Positions 24,734 through 34,250 of a stretch of 64,000 nt of DNA are shown piece after piece. Position 1 is the stretch's first letter. Each line of letters starts with the position of its first letter. Location: the NCBI GenBank assembly GCA_943842505.1, contig CALTDI010000014.1, forward strand, positions 56,430 to 120,429, written 5' to 3'. The notes under the pieces are model-generated. The model had not been told where the DNA came from and did no database searches. It was given only the letters and a program-made list of their open reading frames with translations. Both the position numbers and the translations under genes were made by a program. Source of the DNA: an uncultured Pseudomonadales bacterium (lineage in GTDB: Bacteria > Pseudomonadota > Gammaproteobacteria > Pseudomonadales > Pseudohongiellaceae).

Positions 24734-26653
24734 TTAAGACACCGCTTCCTGGTTTTTCTTGCCCAGCAGCGCCTCAATATCTTCGTCGGTTAGAGATTCT
24801 TTCTCCAGCAATGCCTGGGCAATGATATCGAGTTCGGCCCGATGTTCTTCGAGTACGGCCTTTGTTCTTTTTTCGTTGATGCTAATTAGCTTGCTGACTT
24901 CCTCGTCGATTAATTCGGCGGTGTGTTCGCTGTATCCCTTGGTAATGAATGCTTCATGGTTGGGATAGCTTTGATCCGAATCACGAAAGTTTACAGGACC
25001 CAGCTTCTCGCTCATGCCCCATTCGGTCACCATGTGTATTGATAGCGCTGTTGCCTGCTGCAGATCATTCGCGGCGCCCGAGCTGACTTCGTCAAAAACC
25101 AATTGCTCGGCACAGCGTCCGCCCAGCATGATCGAGATTCTATCTTCCAGGTAATGTTGACCATAGGTCAGCTTGTCTTCTCTGGGCGTCTGTTCCGTAT
25201 AACCAAGCGCTAGCCCTCTGGGAATGATGCTGACCTTGCGCAGCACATCCGCGTGAGGCATATGGAATGCGGTCAGGGCATGACCTGCCTCGTGATAGGC
25301 TGTGCGATTACGCTCCTCTTCGGTAAACATCGACTCGCGTTTCTCGCCTAACACTATCTTGTCCCTGGCTCTTTCCAGGTAGCTATGGCCGACCTTGGTC
25401 TTGTTTTCCCGGGCTGCCAGCAATGCCGCTTCGTTGATCAGGTTGGCAAGGTCGGCGCCGGAAAAACCCACGGTAGAGGCGGCGATAGTGTCCAGATCGA
25501 TATCGCCCTCCATGGCAACCTTTCTGGAATGTACCTTTAGAATATCCGTTCTGGCTTGGCGCTGGGGCAGGTCGAGCACCACCTTTCGATCGAAGCGCCC
25601 CGGGCGAGTCAACGCGCTGTCCAGTACATCGGGGCGGTTAGTAGCAGCGAGAACGACAACAGTCTCATCTGCGCTGAAGCCATCCATCTCCGCCAGTATC
25701 TGGTTGAGGGTCTGCTCGCGCTCATCGTTTCCGAGCCCGGAGACACTGCTACGTGTGCGTCCTACAGAGTCGATCTCGTCGATAAAGATCAGTGCTGGGG
25801 CAACCTTCCGCGCTTCGGCATACATGTCGCGTACACGGGATGCGCCGACACCGACGAACATCTCGACAAATTCTGAGCCGGTGATGCTGAAGAACGGGAC
25901 ACCTGCCTCTGCAGCAGTTGCCTTCGCCAGCATGGTCTTGCCGGTACCCGGCGGACCGATTAGCAATATGCCCTTGGGAATCTTGGCGCCAATGGCTCGA
26001 TACTTGTCGGGAGTGCGCAGGAAATCGATGACTTCGCCCAGGTCGTTCTTGGCATTGGTAAGCCCCGCGATATCGTCATACCTTATCTTGAGGTCTTCGC
26101 TCTTGATAAGCCGCGCCTTGGACTTGGTGAAACTGAATACGCCACCGCCGGCGCCAGTAAATCCCTTGCCACCTTTGGCGATCATGCGCGATACCAGCAT
26201 GAAGATACCGATCATTAGCAGCCATGGCAGCAGGTTGATGAAGATCATGGTCAAGACGGATTGTTCCTCCGAGCTTACCCTCACCTCCACATCATATTCT
26301 TCCAGCAGGGGAAACAGGTCTGCATCTTCCATCGGGGGAAAGGTAGTGACGAATTGCGAGGGCTGGCTGCCCTGGTTGCGGTAGTTGCCACTGATGCGAT
26401 CACCCCGGATCTGCACGCTAACAATCTCGTCATCGCGTAATCGCTGTTTGAATGTGGAGTAGGGGATATCTTCGGTGTCGGGCCCGGAGCCGCCAAAGTC
26501 GAACATAGTCAACAGCACAAAGACCATCAGGCTGATGATGAAGGTATCCAGTATATGCTGTCGCCGCGGCGGTGGGCTAGGCTTCAACTCGGGCTCCGTG
26601 CCCGGAGTAGGGTTCGGTCGCTCACTAGGCTGTTGTGGGTCTTGCTGTGCCAT
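24734..26653 (-). CDS. ftsH: ATP-dependent zinc metalloprotease FtsH, atypical N-terminus
   Basis: AAA+ protease of about 639 residues: Walker A GPPGTGKT, Walker B ALIFIDEID, second-region ATNRPDVLDSALTRPGRFDR, zinc motif HEAGH in TAYHEAGHALTAF. Two spans flank a periplasmic domain (HILDTFIISLMVFVLLTMF and MIFINLLPWLLMIGIFMLV). Before the first span lies a 30-residue cytoplasmic tail rich in Pro and Gln, not found in E. coli FtsH. ATG at 26653 chosen over 26710 because the longer start adds an uncharacteristic segment. Genomes usually have a second FtsH in the ftsJ-ftsH operon, so this may be the accessory copy. It degrades membrane and short-lived proteins. Confidence 0.92.
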   Translation of the reverse strand: MAQQDPQQPSERPNPTPGTEPELKPSPPPRRQHILDTFIISLMVFVLLTMFDFGGSGPDTEDIPYSTFKQRLRDDEIVSVQIRGDRISGNYRNQGSQPSQFVTTFPPMEDADLFPLLEEYDVEVRVSSEEQSVLTMIFINLLPWLLMIGIFMLVSRMIAKGGKGFTGAGGGVFSFTKSKARLIKSEDLKIRYDDIAGLTNAKNDLGEVIDFLRTPDKYRAIGAKIPKGILLIGPPGTGKTMLAKATAAEAGVPFFSITGSEFVEMFVGVGASRVRDMYAEARKVAPALIFIDEIDSVGRTRSSVSGLGNDEREQTLNQILAEMDGFSADETVVVLAATNRPDVLDSALTRPGRFDRKVVLDLPQRQARTDILKVHSRKVAMEGDIDLDTIAASTVGFSGADLANLINEAALLAARENKTKVGHSYLERARDKIVLGEKRESMFTEEERNRTAYHEAGHALTAFHMPHADVLRKVSIIPRGLALGYTEQTPREDKLTYGQHYLEDRISIMLGGRCAEQLVFDEVSSGAANDLQQATALSIHMVTEWGMSEKLGPVNFRDSDQSYPNHEAFITKGYSEHTAELIDEEVSKLISINEKRTKAVLEEHRAELDIIAQALLEKESLTDEDIEALLGKKNQEAVS

Positions 26654-26722
26654 GAATCTCTCTTGTCGGCGTGGAAAAGTCGGGAAGGCGGTCCAGACAT
26701 CCGCGGCCATGCAATCATACTC

Positions 26723-26944
26723 TCACTTATAACCGAAACCGACCAGTCGTTGTAGAATTTCTTGGAATTCCGCCTGACTTATATCAACATATTCGGTTAC
26801 GCGACCATACAGCATGAGTGTAGGCACATTGCGGCCGTGGAGTTCTTCCTGAGCCTGTTTGAGACAATAGAGAATAGCGCGTTCCTTTCGGTTCAGGCCA
26901 TCGCGAACGTCGGGGAGAATTTCGATGAGATCTTCAGGAGTCAT
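26723..26944 (-). CDS. Small conserved hypothetical protein
   Basis: A 73-residue, mainly helical protein (TPEDLIEILPDVRDGLNRKERAILYCLKQAQEELHG...) ending with a helix and a VGFGYK turn, reminiscent of a winged-helix half-domain (QAEFQEILQRLVGFGY). It stands about 70 bases upstream of ftsH on the same strand and may share its transcript. No SD is clear. Function unknown. Confidence 0.65.
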   Translation of the reverse strand: MTPEDLIEILPDVRDGLNRKERAILYCLKQAQEELHGRNVPTLMLYGRVTEYVDISQAEFQEILQRLVGFGYK

Positions 26945-27169
26945 GATGAGTAGGATGATAGTTGGGATCGCTGATGGGGTAAACGACGATAGGTCATCGA
27001 TTGTTACGGCTGCTTGTCTGCATAGAGCGGTTGCAGTGGCAACTGGAGGAAAATGCTCAGGCTTAAAGAGAGTATTATTGAATGTGCTATAGTTTGCCTG
27101 ACTATCGTATTTTAGTCATATTTCAGCCGTCGTTCAGTACTATTTCATATGTCTATATTAGGATTTCAA

Positions 27170-28699
27170 ATGCGTCACGCTTACGGATTTCGCCGCTATC
27201 TCAGGGGCATGGCAGTTTGTCTGTTATTGCTGACCGGTTGTACTTCTCTGGTTCCCCAGCAACTGCCTGAGCAAGTGGCGCTAGAACCGGCTGACTCATC
27301 GCTTTGGCGCGCACTGGATCAAGCAAATCAGGGCAATTGGTTTCACCTGCTGAACGAAGGTCCTGCGGCTTTGGATTGGCGTCTTCGTGCCATAGATTCA
27401 GCGGTTAGCAGCATCGATTTGCAATCTTTCCTTTGGAATAACGACACCTCCGGAAGACTTATAATGGCGCACTTGGTTGCTGCGGCCGATCGAGGGGTTC
27501 AGATCCGTATTCTGATGGACGATTCTTTTCTTTTTGCCACCGAAGACATTGCCGTTGCCTTGCATTCTCACCCGAGAATTTCTTACCGTATCTTTAATCC
27601 CTACCAGCGTCGATCTAGCGATGTAATTCTTCGCGAGATACTTAACCTTGGTGAATTCCACCGGCTGGATCACCGCATGCATAACAAGGCAATGGTAGTG
27701 GACAATCGCCTGGCGATCGTTGGTGGGCGAAATCTCGCGGACGAATATTTTGGTTTACATGGAGAGTCCAATTTTCGTGATATGGAGCTTATAAGCTTTG
27801 GTGAAATGAGCCAAACAGTGAGCAATGGCTTCGATACCTATTGGAATAATCTCTGGAGCATACCGATCGAGTCTCTCGATGAGGAAACTGTAACTCAACA
27901 GTTGTTACTGGGTGATATCAGGCGCTACACGCTTGAATTAAGTGAGGTGCATAGCGAAGAGACGGAGGCCGAGCGCCTGCTGCATTGGCAGGAACTAGCG
28001 GCCTCGGAAATTCCAGGGAGCTATAAGCTGCTGCTGGATCAGCCGCCGAGTCAAAGCCCATTGAACCCAGAAGACGCCCCGATACAGTTATCACAGGAGA
28101 TTCTCGCGCTTATTGATGCTGCAGAAAAAGAGATTGTCATACTCTCCGCCTATCTTATTCCCAGTTCGGAATTCGAAGACGCTCTGGAACGCGCGCGAGA
28201 ACGAGGCGTAGAAATCAGGTTGCTTACTAATTCCATTCGCTCAAATAACCATCTCACAGCGCACAGTGCCTATCGTAACCATGTTAGAGAGCTTATTGAG
28301 ATTGGGACTACCCTGCATGAAGTGCGGATTGATGCGCGTGACCGTTCAGTCTATATGCAGACACCGGTTAGAGAGAAGAATCTGGCATTGCACGCCAAGG
28401 TTATGATTGTTGATGGCAGGCAGGTATTCATTGGCAGCGCTAATTTCGATCCTCGTTCCCTCTATATTAATACCGAGATGGGGTTTCTGGTCGATAGCCC
28501 GCAACTGAGCAGGCTCGTCCTTGATGCTGTAAGGCGAGATTTTCAATTGGAAAATTCATGGGGTCTACGTCTGAGAATTGATGGAGAAGTTCAATGGGTA
28601 TCAGATTCCGAGGTGCTAGATTCCCAGCCCCACGCATCTTTTATGCAGAGCATCGAAGACTGGTTCTTTTCCAAAATACCAATAGAAGGTGAGCTATGA
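27170..28699 (+). CDS. Phospholipase D family lipoprotein (cardiolipin synthase C-like)
   Basis: About 509 residues from ATG 27170 with AGGA upstream; a lipoprotein signal (LLLLTGC) follows. Two HKD motifs, HNKAMVVDNRLAIVGGRN and LHAKVMIVDGRQVFIGSANFD, define the catalytic pair. The spacing and DLQSFLWNNDTSGRLIMAHL resemble E. coli ClsC, which makes cardiolipin from phosphatidylethanolamine and phosphatidylglycerol at the inner membrane. The lipobox suggests the domain faces the periplasm. No ymdB gene is next to it. Its last six bases overlap the converging gene. Confidence 0.88.
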   Translation: MRHAYGFRRYLRGMAVCLLLLTGCTSLVPQQLPEQVALEPADSSLWRALDQANQGNWFHLLNEGPAALDWRLRAIDSAVSSIDLQSFLWNNDTSGRLIMAHLVAAADRGVQIRILMDDSFLFATEDIAVALHSHPRISYRIFNPYQRRSSDVILREILNLGEFHRLDHRMHNKAMVVDNRLAIVGGRNLADEYFGLHGESNFRDMELISFGEMSQTVSNGFDTYWNNLWSIPIESLDEETVTQQLLLGDIRRYTLELSEVHSEETEAERLLHWQELAASEIPGSYKLLLDQPPSQSPLNPEDAPIQLSQEILALIDAAEKEIVILSAYLIPSSEFEDALERARERGVEIRLLTNSIRSNNHLTAHSAYRNHVRELIEIGTTLHEVRIDARDRSVYMQTPVREKNLALHAKVMIVDGRQVFIGSANFDPRSLYINTEMGFLVDSPQLSRLVLDAVRRDFQLENSWGLRLRIDGEVQWVSDSEVLDSQPHASFMQSIEDWFFSKIPIEGEL

Positions 28700-29059
28700 A
28701 TTCTTTGCGCGTTGAACTTGCAGCGCCGCATGCAGCCAGTCGCTAGCGGTATGTTCGCCGCTGTCCTGGCATACGATCAAGTAGGGTTTGCCAGAAAAAG
28801 AGCTTTTGCTGGCTAGGCGATCAATAAAATTTTCTGCGCTGGTGGCATAGCGTTTGCCGCGTTTATATTTTAACTGCATATGCTCTACAGCCGCTTGGCT
28901 ATCGTGACGTTTTCCGTTTCTAATAAAGTCACAGCCACTTGTACCTACAGCCTGAATCAGGAGTTGGATTTCCTGGTCGCTGCTTTCTGCGGCTTCCAGA
29001 GGCCCGCTTAGTACAAACAGGCTTAACAAGATGCAATAGCTTGCAGTGAATATCTTCAT
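28694..29059 (-). CDS. DUF5329 family secreted protein
   Basis: A 121-residue protein with a signal peptide (about 1-23, ending LEAA) and the DUF5329 pattern: QLLIQAVGTSGCDFIRNGKRHDSQAAVEHMQLKY...FIDRLASKSSFSGKPYLIVCQ. Two conserved cysteines may pair. Function unknown. ATGA overlaps the upstream nuclease-like gene by four bases, indicating coupling. Confidence 0.85.
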   Translation of the reverse strand: MKIFTASYCILLSLFVLSGPLEAAESSDQEIQLLIQAVGTSGCDFIRNGKRHDSQAAVEHMQLKYKRGKRYATSAENFIDRLASKSSFSGKPYLIVCQDSGEHTASDWLHAALQVQRAKNS

Positions 29060-29928
29060 ATCTCTACACTCATACTCAATGTCATTGGATTGTGATCAGA
29101 AGAACTCACCTCGTGAGTTTCTGATTGCAAAACACTAATCCCGGCTACAAAAATGTGATCCAGTGTTGAGCCAAAGAAACGCAGTCGGCGATCTTTTGCA
29201 AAAGTAATTTCTTCAAAACCTAGATCCGTGAAAAAAGCGTCGAGCAATTTGTAGCGTCCCGGTCTCCAGGTATTGAAGTCACCCGAGATGATCACAGGCC
29301 CCGAATGTCTATGTAAAACCGCGCTAATAGCAGACAGTTGATCTCTGTAGTCCGTCAAACCCAGTGCAAAATTAATCAAGTGCGTGTTAACCACAAGCAG
29401 GCTCAGCGGTGAGTCACTCAGCGCAAACTTGGTGATGCTCGTCGCCTTTGGCGTTCGTGACCACGGTTCATATGCTGTTAATTTGCATGCAGATAGGGGT
29501 TTAATCTGGCTCGCCGTAGCGACACCGGTTATACCCTTGCGCGATGAATACCCTGGTGCAAAATTCCAGATTGATGAAGTCGGTAAAGCGCTGGAGTCAC
29601 GCATCGACTGGGTTGCCTCTTGAATTAGCACTAATTGCTTGCCTTCACCCAAGAGGGTTAGATCGGACTGCCAATCTGGCATTTGTCCTTTCTTGATATT
29701 CCAGTTAAGCAATTCTATTCGCGCGGGATCGAATCCTTGCGCGGCGATTGGCTCAGGCTTTAGGAATTGCCGGTTACAGGTATTAATTTCTCTACTCATC
29801 GTCGAGGAAAATTGTGTAGCGTCGATAAGCATCGAATTTGTGTCGATAGCTGAAACTGTAGCTAGAGAGCATCCTGCGAGAATGTTTGGCAGGGTTAGAA
29901 GAAGACCTAGGCGTGAAAGTGGGTGCAT
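29056..29928 (-). CDS. Endonuclease/exonuclease/phosphatase-fold lipoprotein
   Basis: EEP-superfamily protein of about 290 residues: LLNWNIKKG, VLIQEATQS (metal-binding Glu), VVNTHLINF, ISGDFNTW and SSDHNPM carry the catalytic set. It likely cleaves phosphodiester bonds of DNA, RNA or a sphingolipid-like substrate. Start at the ATG of MHPLSRLGLLLTLPNILAGC gives a lipobox (ILAGC), so a membrane-anchored periplasmic form is likely; a TTG 12 codons earlier is possible but its SD is too close. Overlaps DUF5329 by four bases. Confidence 0.85.
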   Translation of the reverse strand: MHPLSRLGLLLTLPNILAGCSLATVSAIDTNSMLIDATQFSSTMSREINTCNRQFLKPEPIAAQGFDPARIELLNWNIKKGQMPDWQSDLTLLGEGKQLVLIQEATQSMRDSSALPTSSIWNFAPGYSSRKGITGVATASQIKPLSACKLTAYEPWSRTPKATSITKFALSDSPLSLLVVNTHLINFALGLTDYRDQLSAISAVLHRHSGPVIISGDFNTWRPGRYKLLDAFFTDLGFEEITFAKDRRLRFFGSTLDHIFVAGISVLQSETHEVSSSDHNPMTLSMSVEI

Positions 29929-30058
29929 AAGACCGAATATGAGGGCTTTGTAGATGAAATTCAACTCCGAGGATGATCAATTCTATTAGTCGTGGTCGAA
30001 CAAATGGGGGCGTACCATTAACCTCCCTCGCCGAGTTCTCGGAAGAGATAAATAGGGT

Positions 30059-30163
30059 GTGCTTGGTCTATCCGGTTATTTCTTTATTGCGATCTATGCG
30101 CTGGCGGGCCTGTATCATCACTATGTGGTTAAAGATGACACGCTAAAGAGAATGCTGCCCTAG
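30059..30163 (+). pseudogene. C-terminal remnant of a cytochrome b561
   Basis: A 34-codon frame reads GLSGYFFIAIYALAGLYHHY then KDDTLKRMLP-stop. This matches the last membrane helix and tail of cytochrome b561 (typical GHYAFIALIALHxxAALKHHFIxRDDTLxRMLP), including the paired histidines. Upstream there is a TAG in frame and nothing recognisable of the other helices in the 340-base gap, so this is a decayed fragment. Confidence 0.55.
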
Positions 30164-30302
30164 TCTCTCTCGTCTCGGTGAGCAGAGTAGTCGCGGTTGT
30201 GAAGGGTGGGTGTAAGCGCAAGCGCAATTGCAAGAAAATTCTAGGAATAGACGCGGTCAGTCTCAGATTTGGTGTAGGGTCTGCTGCCCAGATAGCTGCA
30301 GT

Positions 30303-31544
30303 CTATACAACCTGAGCTGCAACATAGGCAGAAGACCAGGCCCACTGGAAATTGAAACCACCAAGATGGCCACTGACGTCTAGCACCTCGCCGATAAAAT
30401 ACAGACCGGTTTGATTCTTTGCCTCCATGGTCTTGGAGCTAATGCCGTTTGTGTCTACCCCACCCAGTGTCACCTCGGCAGTTCGATAGCCTTCTGTTCC
30501 AGAGGGCTTTAGCTGCCAGCAGTTAATCTTCTCTCCTATGGATCCCAGTTGTTTGTCAGAGAATTCAAGCAGCGGCGTTTCTGCCAGCTGCGGCCACCAC
30601 AAACTCTGCAATTCGACGGTCAGTGACTTTACGATTTTCTGGCTGATAAAGGTTTTAAGTTGGGTTTTTATCTTGTCTCGCTTGGCTTGCAATAGCCATT
30701 CACTCGCATCGAAGGCAGGCAGCAGATCTATCTCGATTTCATCGCCTTCACGCCAGTAGTTGGATATCTGAAGTACTGCCGGTCCGCTAATGCCGCGATG
30801 CGTAAACAGTAACTGTTCGGTAAAGGCTCGCCCGTTGCAGCGAATCTCGACTTCAAGTGAAGAGCCAGACAGGCGCCCGCACAGTGGTTTCATGAAATCG
30901 GAGAACATAAAGGGAACTAATCCGCTGCGCAGATCGGTTACCTCAAGTTTAAACTGCTTGGCAATTTCGTATCCGATACCGCTGCCGCCCAGTGTAGGAA
31001 CCGACAATGCGCCACTGGCAATCACCAGAGAATGGCAGCTAGTCGTGAGTGTTGCTCTGGGCTCACTCGCGCCCTGTGCTATTTCTAACCGATAGCTATT
31101 GCCGTGTGCATCAGATTCTGAACTGGCCACGTTGTTAACTTCACAATGGGTTTTTATTTCCACGCCCGATAGTTCACATTCCGTCTTCAGCATGGCTACG
31201 ATATCTTTAGCAGAATGCACGCAGAACAATTGGCCGTGTTTTCGCTCTTCGTATTCGATATGGTGTTGCTCAACCAGGTCAATGAAATCCCATTGGGTGT
31301 AAGTGCTCAATGCCGATTTGCAAAAATGCGGATTGTCGGAAATAAAATTATCCGCTTCGACAAACTGGTTGGTGAAATTGCAGCGCCCCCCGCCGGACAT
31401 CAGAATTTTCTTGCCAATCTTGTTGGCTTTCTCAAGGACCAGCACGCGCCGGCCACGCTTAGCTGCCGTTGCCGCGCAGAATAAACCGGCAGCGCCAGCA
31501 CCGAGGATGATTACGTCGTAGTCGGCTTGCGGAGATTGATTCAT
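30303..31544 (-). CDS. HI0933/YhiN family flavoprotein
   Basis: The 413-residue protein opens with the FAD-binding loop ILGAGAAGLFCAATAAKRG and has the family signature GKKILMSGGGRCNFTN. The C-terminal AEVTLGGVDTNGISSKTMEAK...GLYFIGEVLDVSGHLGGFNFQWAWSSG-like end fits BaiN/YhiN/HI0933 proteins, predicted NAD(P)-linked FAD oxidoreductases. The substrate is not settled in the family. ATG start, cytoplasmic. Confidence 0.92.
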   Translation of the reverse strand: MNQSPQADYDVIILGAGAAGLFCAATAAKRGRRVLVLEKANKIGKKILMSGGGRCNFTNQFVEADNFISDNPHFCKSALSTYTQWDFIDLVEQHHIEYEERKHGQLFCVHSAKDIVAMLKTECELSGVEIKTHCEVNNVASSESDAHGNSYRLEIAQGASEPRATLTTSCHSLVIASGALSVPTLGGSGIGYEIAKQFKLEVTDLRSGLVPFMFSDFMKPLCGRLSGSSLEVEIRCNGRAFTEQLLFTHRGISGPAVLQISNYWREGDEIEIDLLPAFDASEWLLQAKRDKIKTQLKTFISQKIVKSLTVELQSLWWPQLAETPLLEFSDKQLGSIGEKINCWQLKPSGTEGYRTAEVTLGGVDTNGISSKTMEAKNQTGLYFIGEVLDVSGHLGGFNFQWAWSSAYVAAQVV

Positions 31545-31980
31545 TGGGTATAAATATTTGAGGGGTTGAATTAGGGGTGTCGAAAGAATAATTACGCTAA
31601 CTGTACTTCATAGTAAGCCTAAGTGCATCATATAGCCGATTGCGAAGATTTGCTTAGGTAGTACGGATGCGTTGCGAGCCTTCATATGCCCAGGGGCTCG
31701 ATAGTTACACACTCCTAAAGCTGGCCGAATTTTCCGAATCGCGAATAGGACTATTTTCTCCACAGCCGAACCTCCGTGATGGTTCTTAGCAGGTCGTGCC
31801 CCCGATTCATAATTATTATCAGTGTGTTAGAATCCAAGCGCGCGGCGTATTTTTCAAGAGTTGCCAGTTTAGAATACTGTATTTTTATTTTGCCCCATTT
31901 AGTAGTGTTAACGAATAGACGGTATGTGTGGGTAGCAAGTAACGTAAAAATTTGATCAACAAGAAAAAGGAAAAAGACAA
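31545..31980. other. Intergenic region, no gene seen
   Basis: Between divergent genes; the right half (31840-31980) is AT-rich and should carry the cupin gene promoter. A minus-strand frame 31751-32062 overlaps the cupin start and has no recognisable content. Confidence 0.45.
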
Positions 31981-32553
31981 ATGATGAATAAAATCCTAAA
32001 GCGCCTACTAAGTGCGGCCCTTTTTTGCACTCTCTCACCCAGCTTGCTAGCGCAGGCGCCAACGACGGCGACTCACGTTCCGCGTGCAGATATCATGACG
32101 GTATTTGAGCACATGGGAGAAACTATCGATCAGCAGATCAGAGTGGTCGATATAGGCGATGAAGTTAACATCGGTGTAGGCATCTTGCAGCGCAAGGGAA
32201 ATCGCACAGAAGGCGAAGAGGTGAATGCGATCGTGCATCACCGCGTAGCGGAAATATACTATGTACTATCCGGCTCAGGCACACTAGTCACCGGGGGAGA
32301 TCAGAAACAGTCGGCAAGCCGAGAGTTTCCAGCGGACAATGTGTCGGTTCTGGAGCTGATTGGGCCAAGTGGGAGTCGCGTAGTGACTAACGGCGAAACC
32401 AAGACCATCTCTGTTGGAGATATTGTAGTCATACCCGCAGGCGTGCCTCATGGTTTTCGCAATATTCAGGATCAGATTACCTATATCAGTATTCGCGTAG
32501 ATCCAGATCAGGTGCTGCCTATAGGGTATGAGCACCCATCTGTGCAAGATTAA
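31981..32553 (+). CDS. Secreted cupin-domain protein
   Basis: A 190-residue protein with a signal peptide (about 1-25, ending LLAQ) and one cupin barrel: VHHRVAEIYYVLSGSGTLVTGG (motif 1, with His-His and Glu as metal ligands) and GDIVVIPAGVPHGFRNI (motif 2). AAGGA precedes the double ATG. The periplasmic location is unusual for metabolic cupins and suggests binding of a small ligand or oligomeric enzyme; reaction unknown. Confidence 0.85.
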   Translation: MMNKILKRLLSAALFCTLSPSLLAQAPTTATHVPRADIMTVFEHMGETIDQQIRVVDIGDEVNIGVGILQRKGNRTEGEEVNAIVHHRVAEIYYVLSGSGTLVTGGDQKQSASREFPADNVSVLELIGPSGSRVVTNGETKTISVGDIVVIPAGVPHGFRNIQDQITYISIRVDPDQVLPIGYEHPSVQD

Positions 32554-32819
32554 GACAGACTTCCCATAGCCCACGGATGGGCGATTCAATCTATTCATCG
32601 GTATGAGGTTTGCGCAGGGCTAGCTCCTGATGTCTTTGTCATATCGATGATTAGAAATAGAAGCATCAGAAACTGCTAAGAAGCGGGCGATGGTTCTTGC
32701 GATAGGAATCTCGTGATACGGATTTCGTGATATAAATCTAGAGTGCGGCAGCGTTCAAGCTGGCGTGATTCTTTCTTTCCCCACATTTTGATCTTTAGAT
32801 AGATCTAGCTACCAGCGAC

Positions 32820-33479
32820 GTGTTGACAACTATGGGCAAGACAGCGTCGATACCACACTATTCTCCAGCTGAAGAGATGCTCAACGTGGCATCCCATGTC
32901 ATCGGCTTTGTGCTGAGCATTATTGCGATCATAGCGTTGCTGGAGCGTGCACTTGCGCTGGGCAATACGCTCTATCTAATAAGCTTCGGCGTCTTCGGTT
33001 TTAGTCTCGCATTTCTCTATGGTTGTTCATCTATCTATCACAGCACTAAGAATGAGCTGCGGCGTGGAAAGCTTCGTATTCTCGATCATGCCAGTATCTA
33101 TGTCTTGATTGCGGGGACTTATACACCGTTCAGCTTGATCACCCTTCAAGGCACGACCGGCTGGGTGATATTCGGCGTAAGTTGGATGATGGCGCTAACG
33201 GGCATTATTCTAAAACTCTTCTTTACCGGGAAATACCGACTGCTATCAACGCTCATGTATGTATTCATGGGCTGGCTGATTCTGTTTGCCATTGGCCCTC
33301 TGGTCGATAGATTGCCTTCGGCAGGGTTGAATTGGTTAGTAGCTGGCGGGTTCGCCTATACCCTGGGCGCTGCACTGTATAGCGTTAAGAGAATTCGGTT
33401 CAATCATGCAATCTTTCACCTGTTCGTGTTGCTAGGTAGTAGCTGTCATTTTCTTGCGGTCTATTTTTATGTGGTCTGA
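32820..33479 (+). CDS. Hemolysin III / PAQR family membrane protein
   Basis: The 219-residue, seven-span protein has SPAEEMLNVASHVIGF, GCSSIYHSTK, RILDHASIYVLIAGTYTPF and NHAIFHLFVLLGSSCHFLAVY, the conserved Ser, Asp and His positions of PAQR (progestin/adipoQ receptor) and hemolysin III proteins, which may be membrane hydrolases. GTG at 32820 or ATG at 32832 may be the start. Function in bacteria uncertain; E. coli YqfA is a homologue. Confidence 0.92.
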   Translation: MLTTMGKTASIPHYSPAEEMLNVASHVIGFVLSIIAIIALLERALALGNTLYLISFGVFGFSLAFLYGCSSIYHSTKNELRRGKLRILDHASIYVLIAGTYTPFSLITLQGTTGWVIFGVSWMMALTGIILKLFFTGKYRLLSTLMYVFMGWLILFAIGPLVDRLPSAGLNWLVAGGFAYTLGAALYSVKRIRFNHAIFHLFVLLGSSCHFLAVYFYVV

Positions 33480-33554
33480 GTAGTTTTGAGTCACAGTGTT
33501 TGCGAGTTCTAAGACTAGGCCAGGAAAAACTACTTTCTTCTACGCTGAGTTTAA

Positions 33555-33896
33555 TCAGTCCTTAAGTCTTACTAACACCGCACCCCTATTACCAGATTCG
33601 AGATCGAAATCCTTAATGTCCTCGCGAAATTTCAAGTCGCGCAGGGCGAGTACGACTTCGTCACGAATCAGGCCTGAGCCAACAATAAGACGAATGCACA
33701 TGGCGGCAGCTTTGTGGGCTAAATCAATTTCACTGTGCATCTTGCGCAGCGCCTCGCTGACACGCTCACCATCGTGGGCTATATCAACGGTGATAGTCGA
33801 GCCGTCGTGCTGAAGGTCCAGTGCGTTATCGCACTTAGGGCAGTAACGCGTATCCTCGCTAAATCTCATGCCGCATTCCAGGCAAATCCCCTGCAT
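33555..33896 (-). CDS. Zinc-ribbon protein with degenerate Smr-like domain
   Basis: About 113 residues from ATG 33896. A zinc ribbon (CLECGMRF then CPKC) is followed by an alpha-beta domain: TVDIAHDGERVSEALRKMHSEIDLAHKAAAMCIRLIVGSGLIRDEVVLALRD. This resembles Smr (small MutS-related) domains, LDLHG...VRIIHGKGxGxLR, but the key LDLH histidine and the HGKG histidine are changed (VDIAHDG, VGSG). It may bind nucleic acid without cleaving it. A TTG 15 codons upstream is a less likely start. The Smr assignment is by eye. Confidence 0.6.
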   Translation of the reverse strand: MQGICLECGMRFSEDTRYCPKCDNALDLQHDGSTITVDIAHDGERVSEALRKMHSEIDLAHKAAAMCIRLIVGSGLIRDEVVLALRDLKFREDIKDFDLESGNRGAVLVRLKD

Positions 33897-34250
33897 CACT
33901 TCTACTCTGCTGTTAGAAAGAAGTCTCAAGGCTATCCCCAATCGAAAACCTTGTCCAGATTCGTGAATCTCTCAAGGGTGAATCTAGAGGCTGAATGAAG
34001 AGGGTAAACAAAAAGGGTAAATAAAGAGGGAGAGAGGGGAGAGAAAGAAGGCGGAGGAATTCTCTTTGCTCGGATAAGGGCTTGGCCAGGAATAGACGCC
34101 AGCCTATTTTTATATCGATAGTGATCGTGGCTCATAGAAACCGCGGCGCTTCAGCTGTGACGCTGCCTGGGGCATGCATGGTATTCGGCAAAGCGATGGT
34201 CTATTATTCGCGCAAATCAATGGATTCATGATGAATTAGCTGGGGTTGGA
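33897..34250. other. Intergenic region with purine-rich stretch
   Basis: Between divergent genes. At 33998-34065 the plus strand is nearly all purine (AGAGGGTAAA, AAGAGGGAGAGAGG), resembling the stretch at 38906-38948. No ORF is convincing. Confidence 0.5.

Noticed and set aside
26945..27100. 49-residue frame MMSRMIVGIADGV... upstream of the phospholipase gene
   Set aside because: No SD, no recognisable content and composition unlike neighbours.
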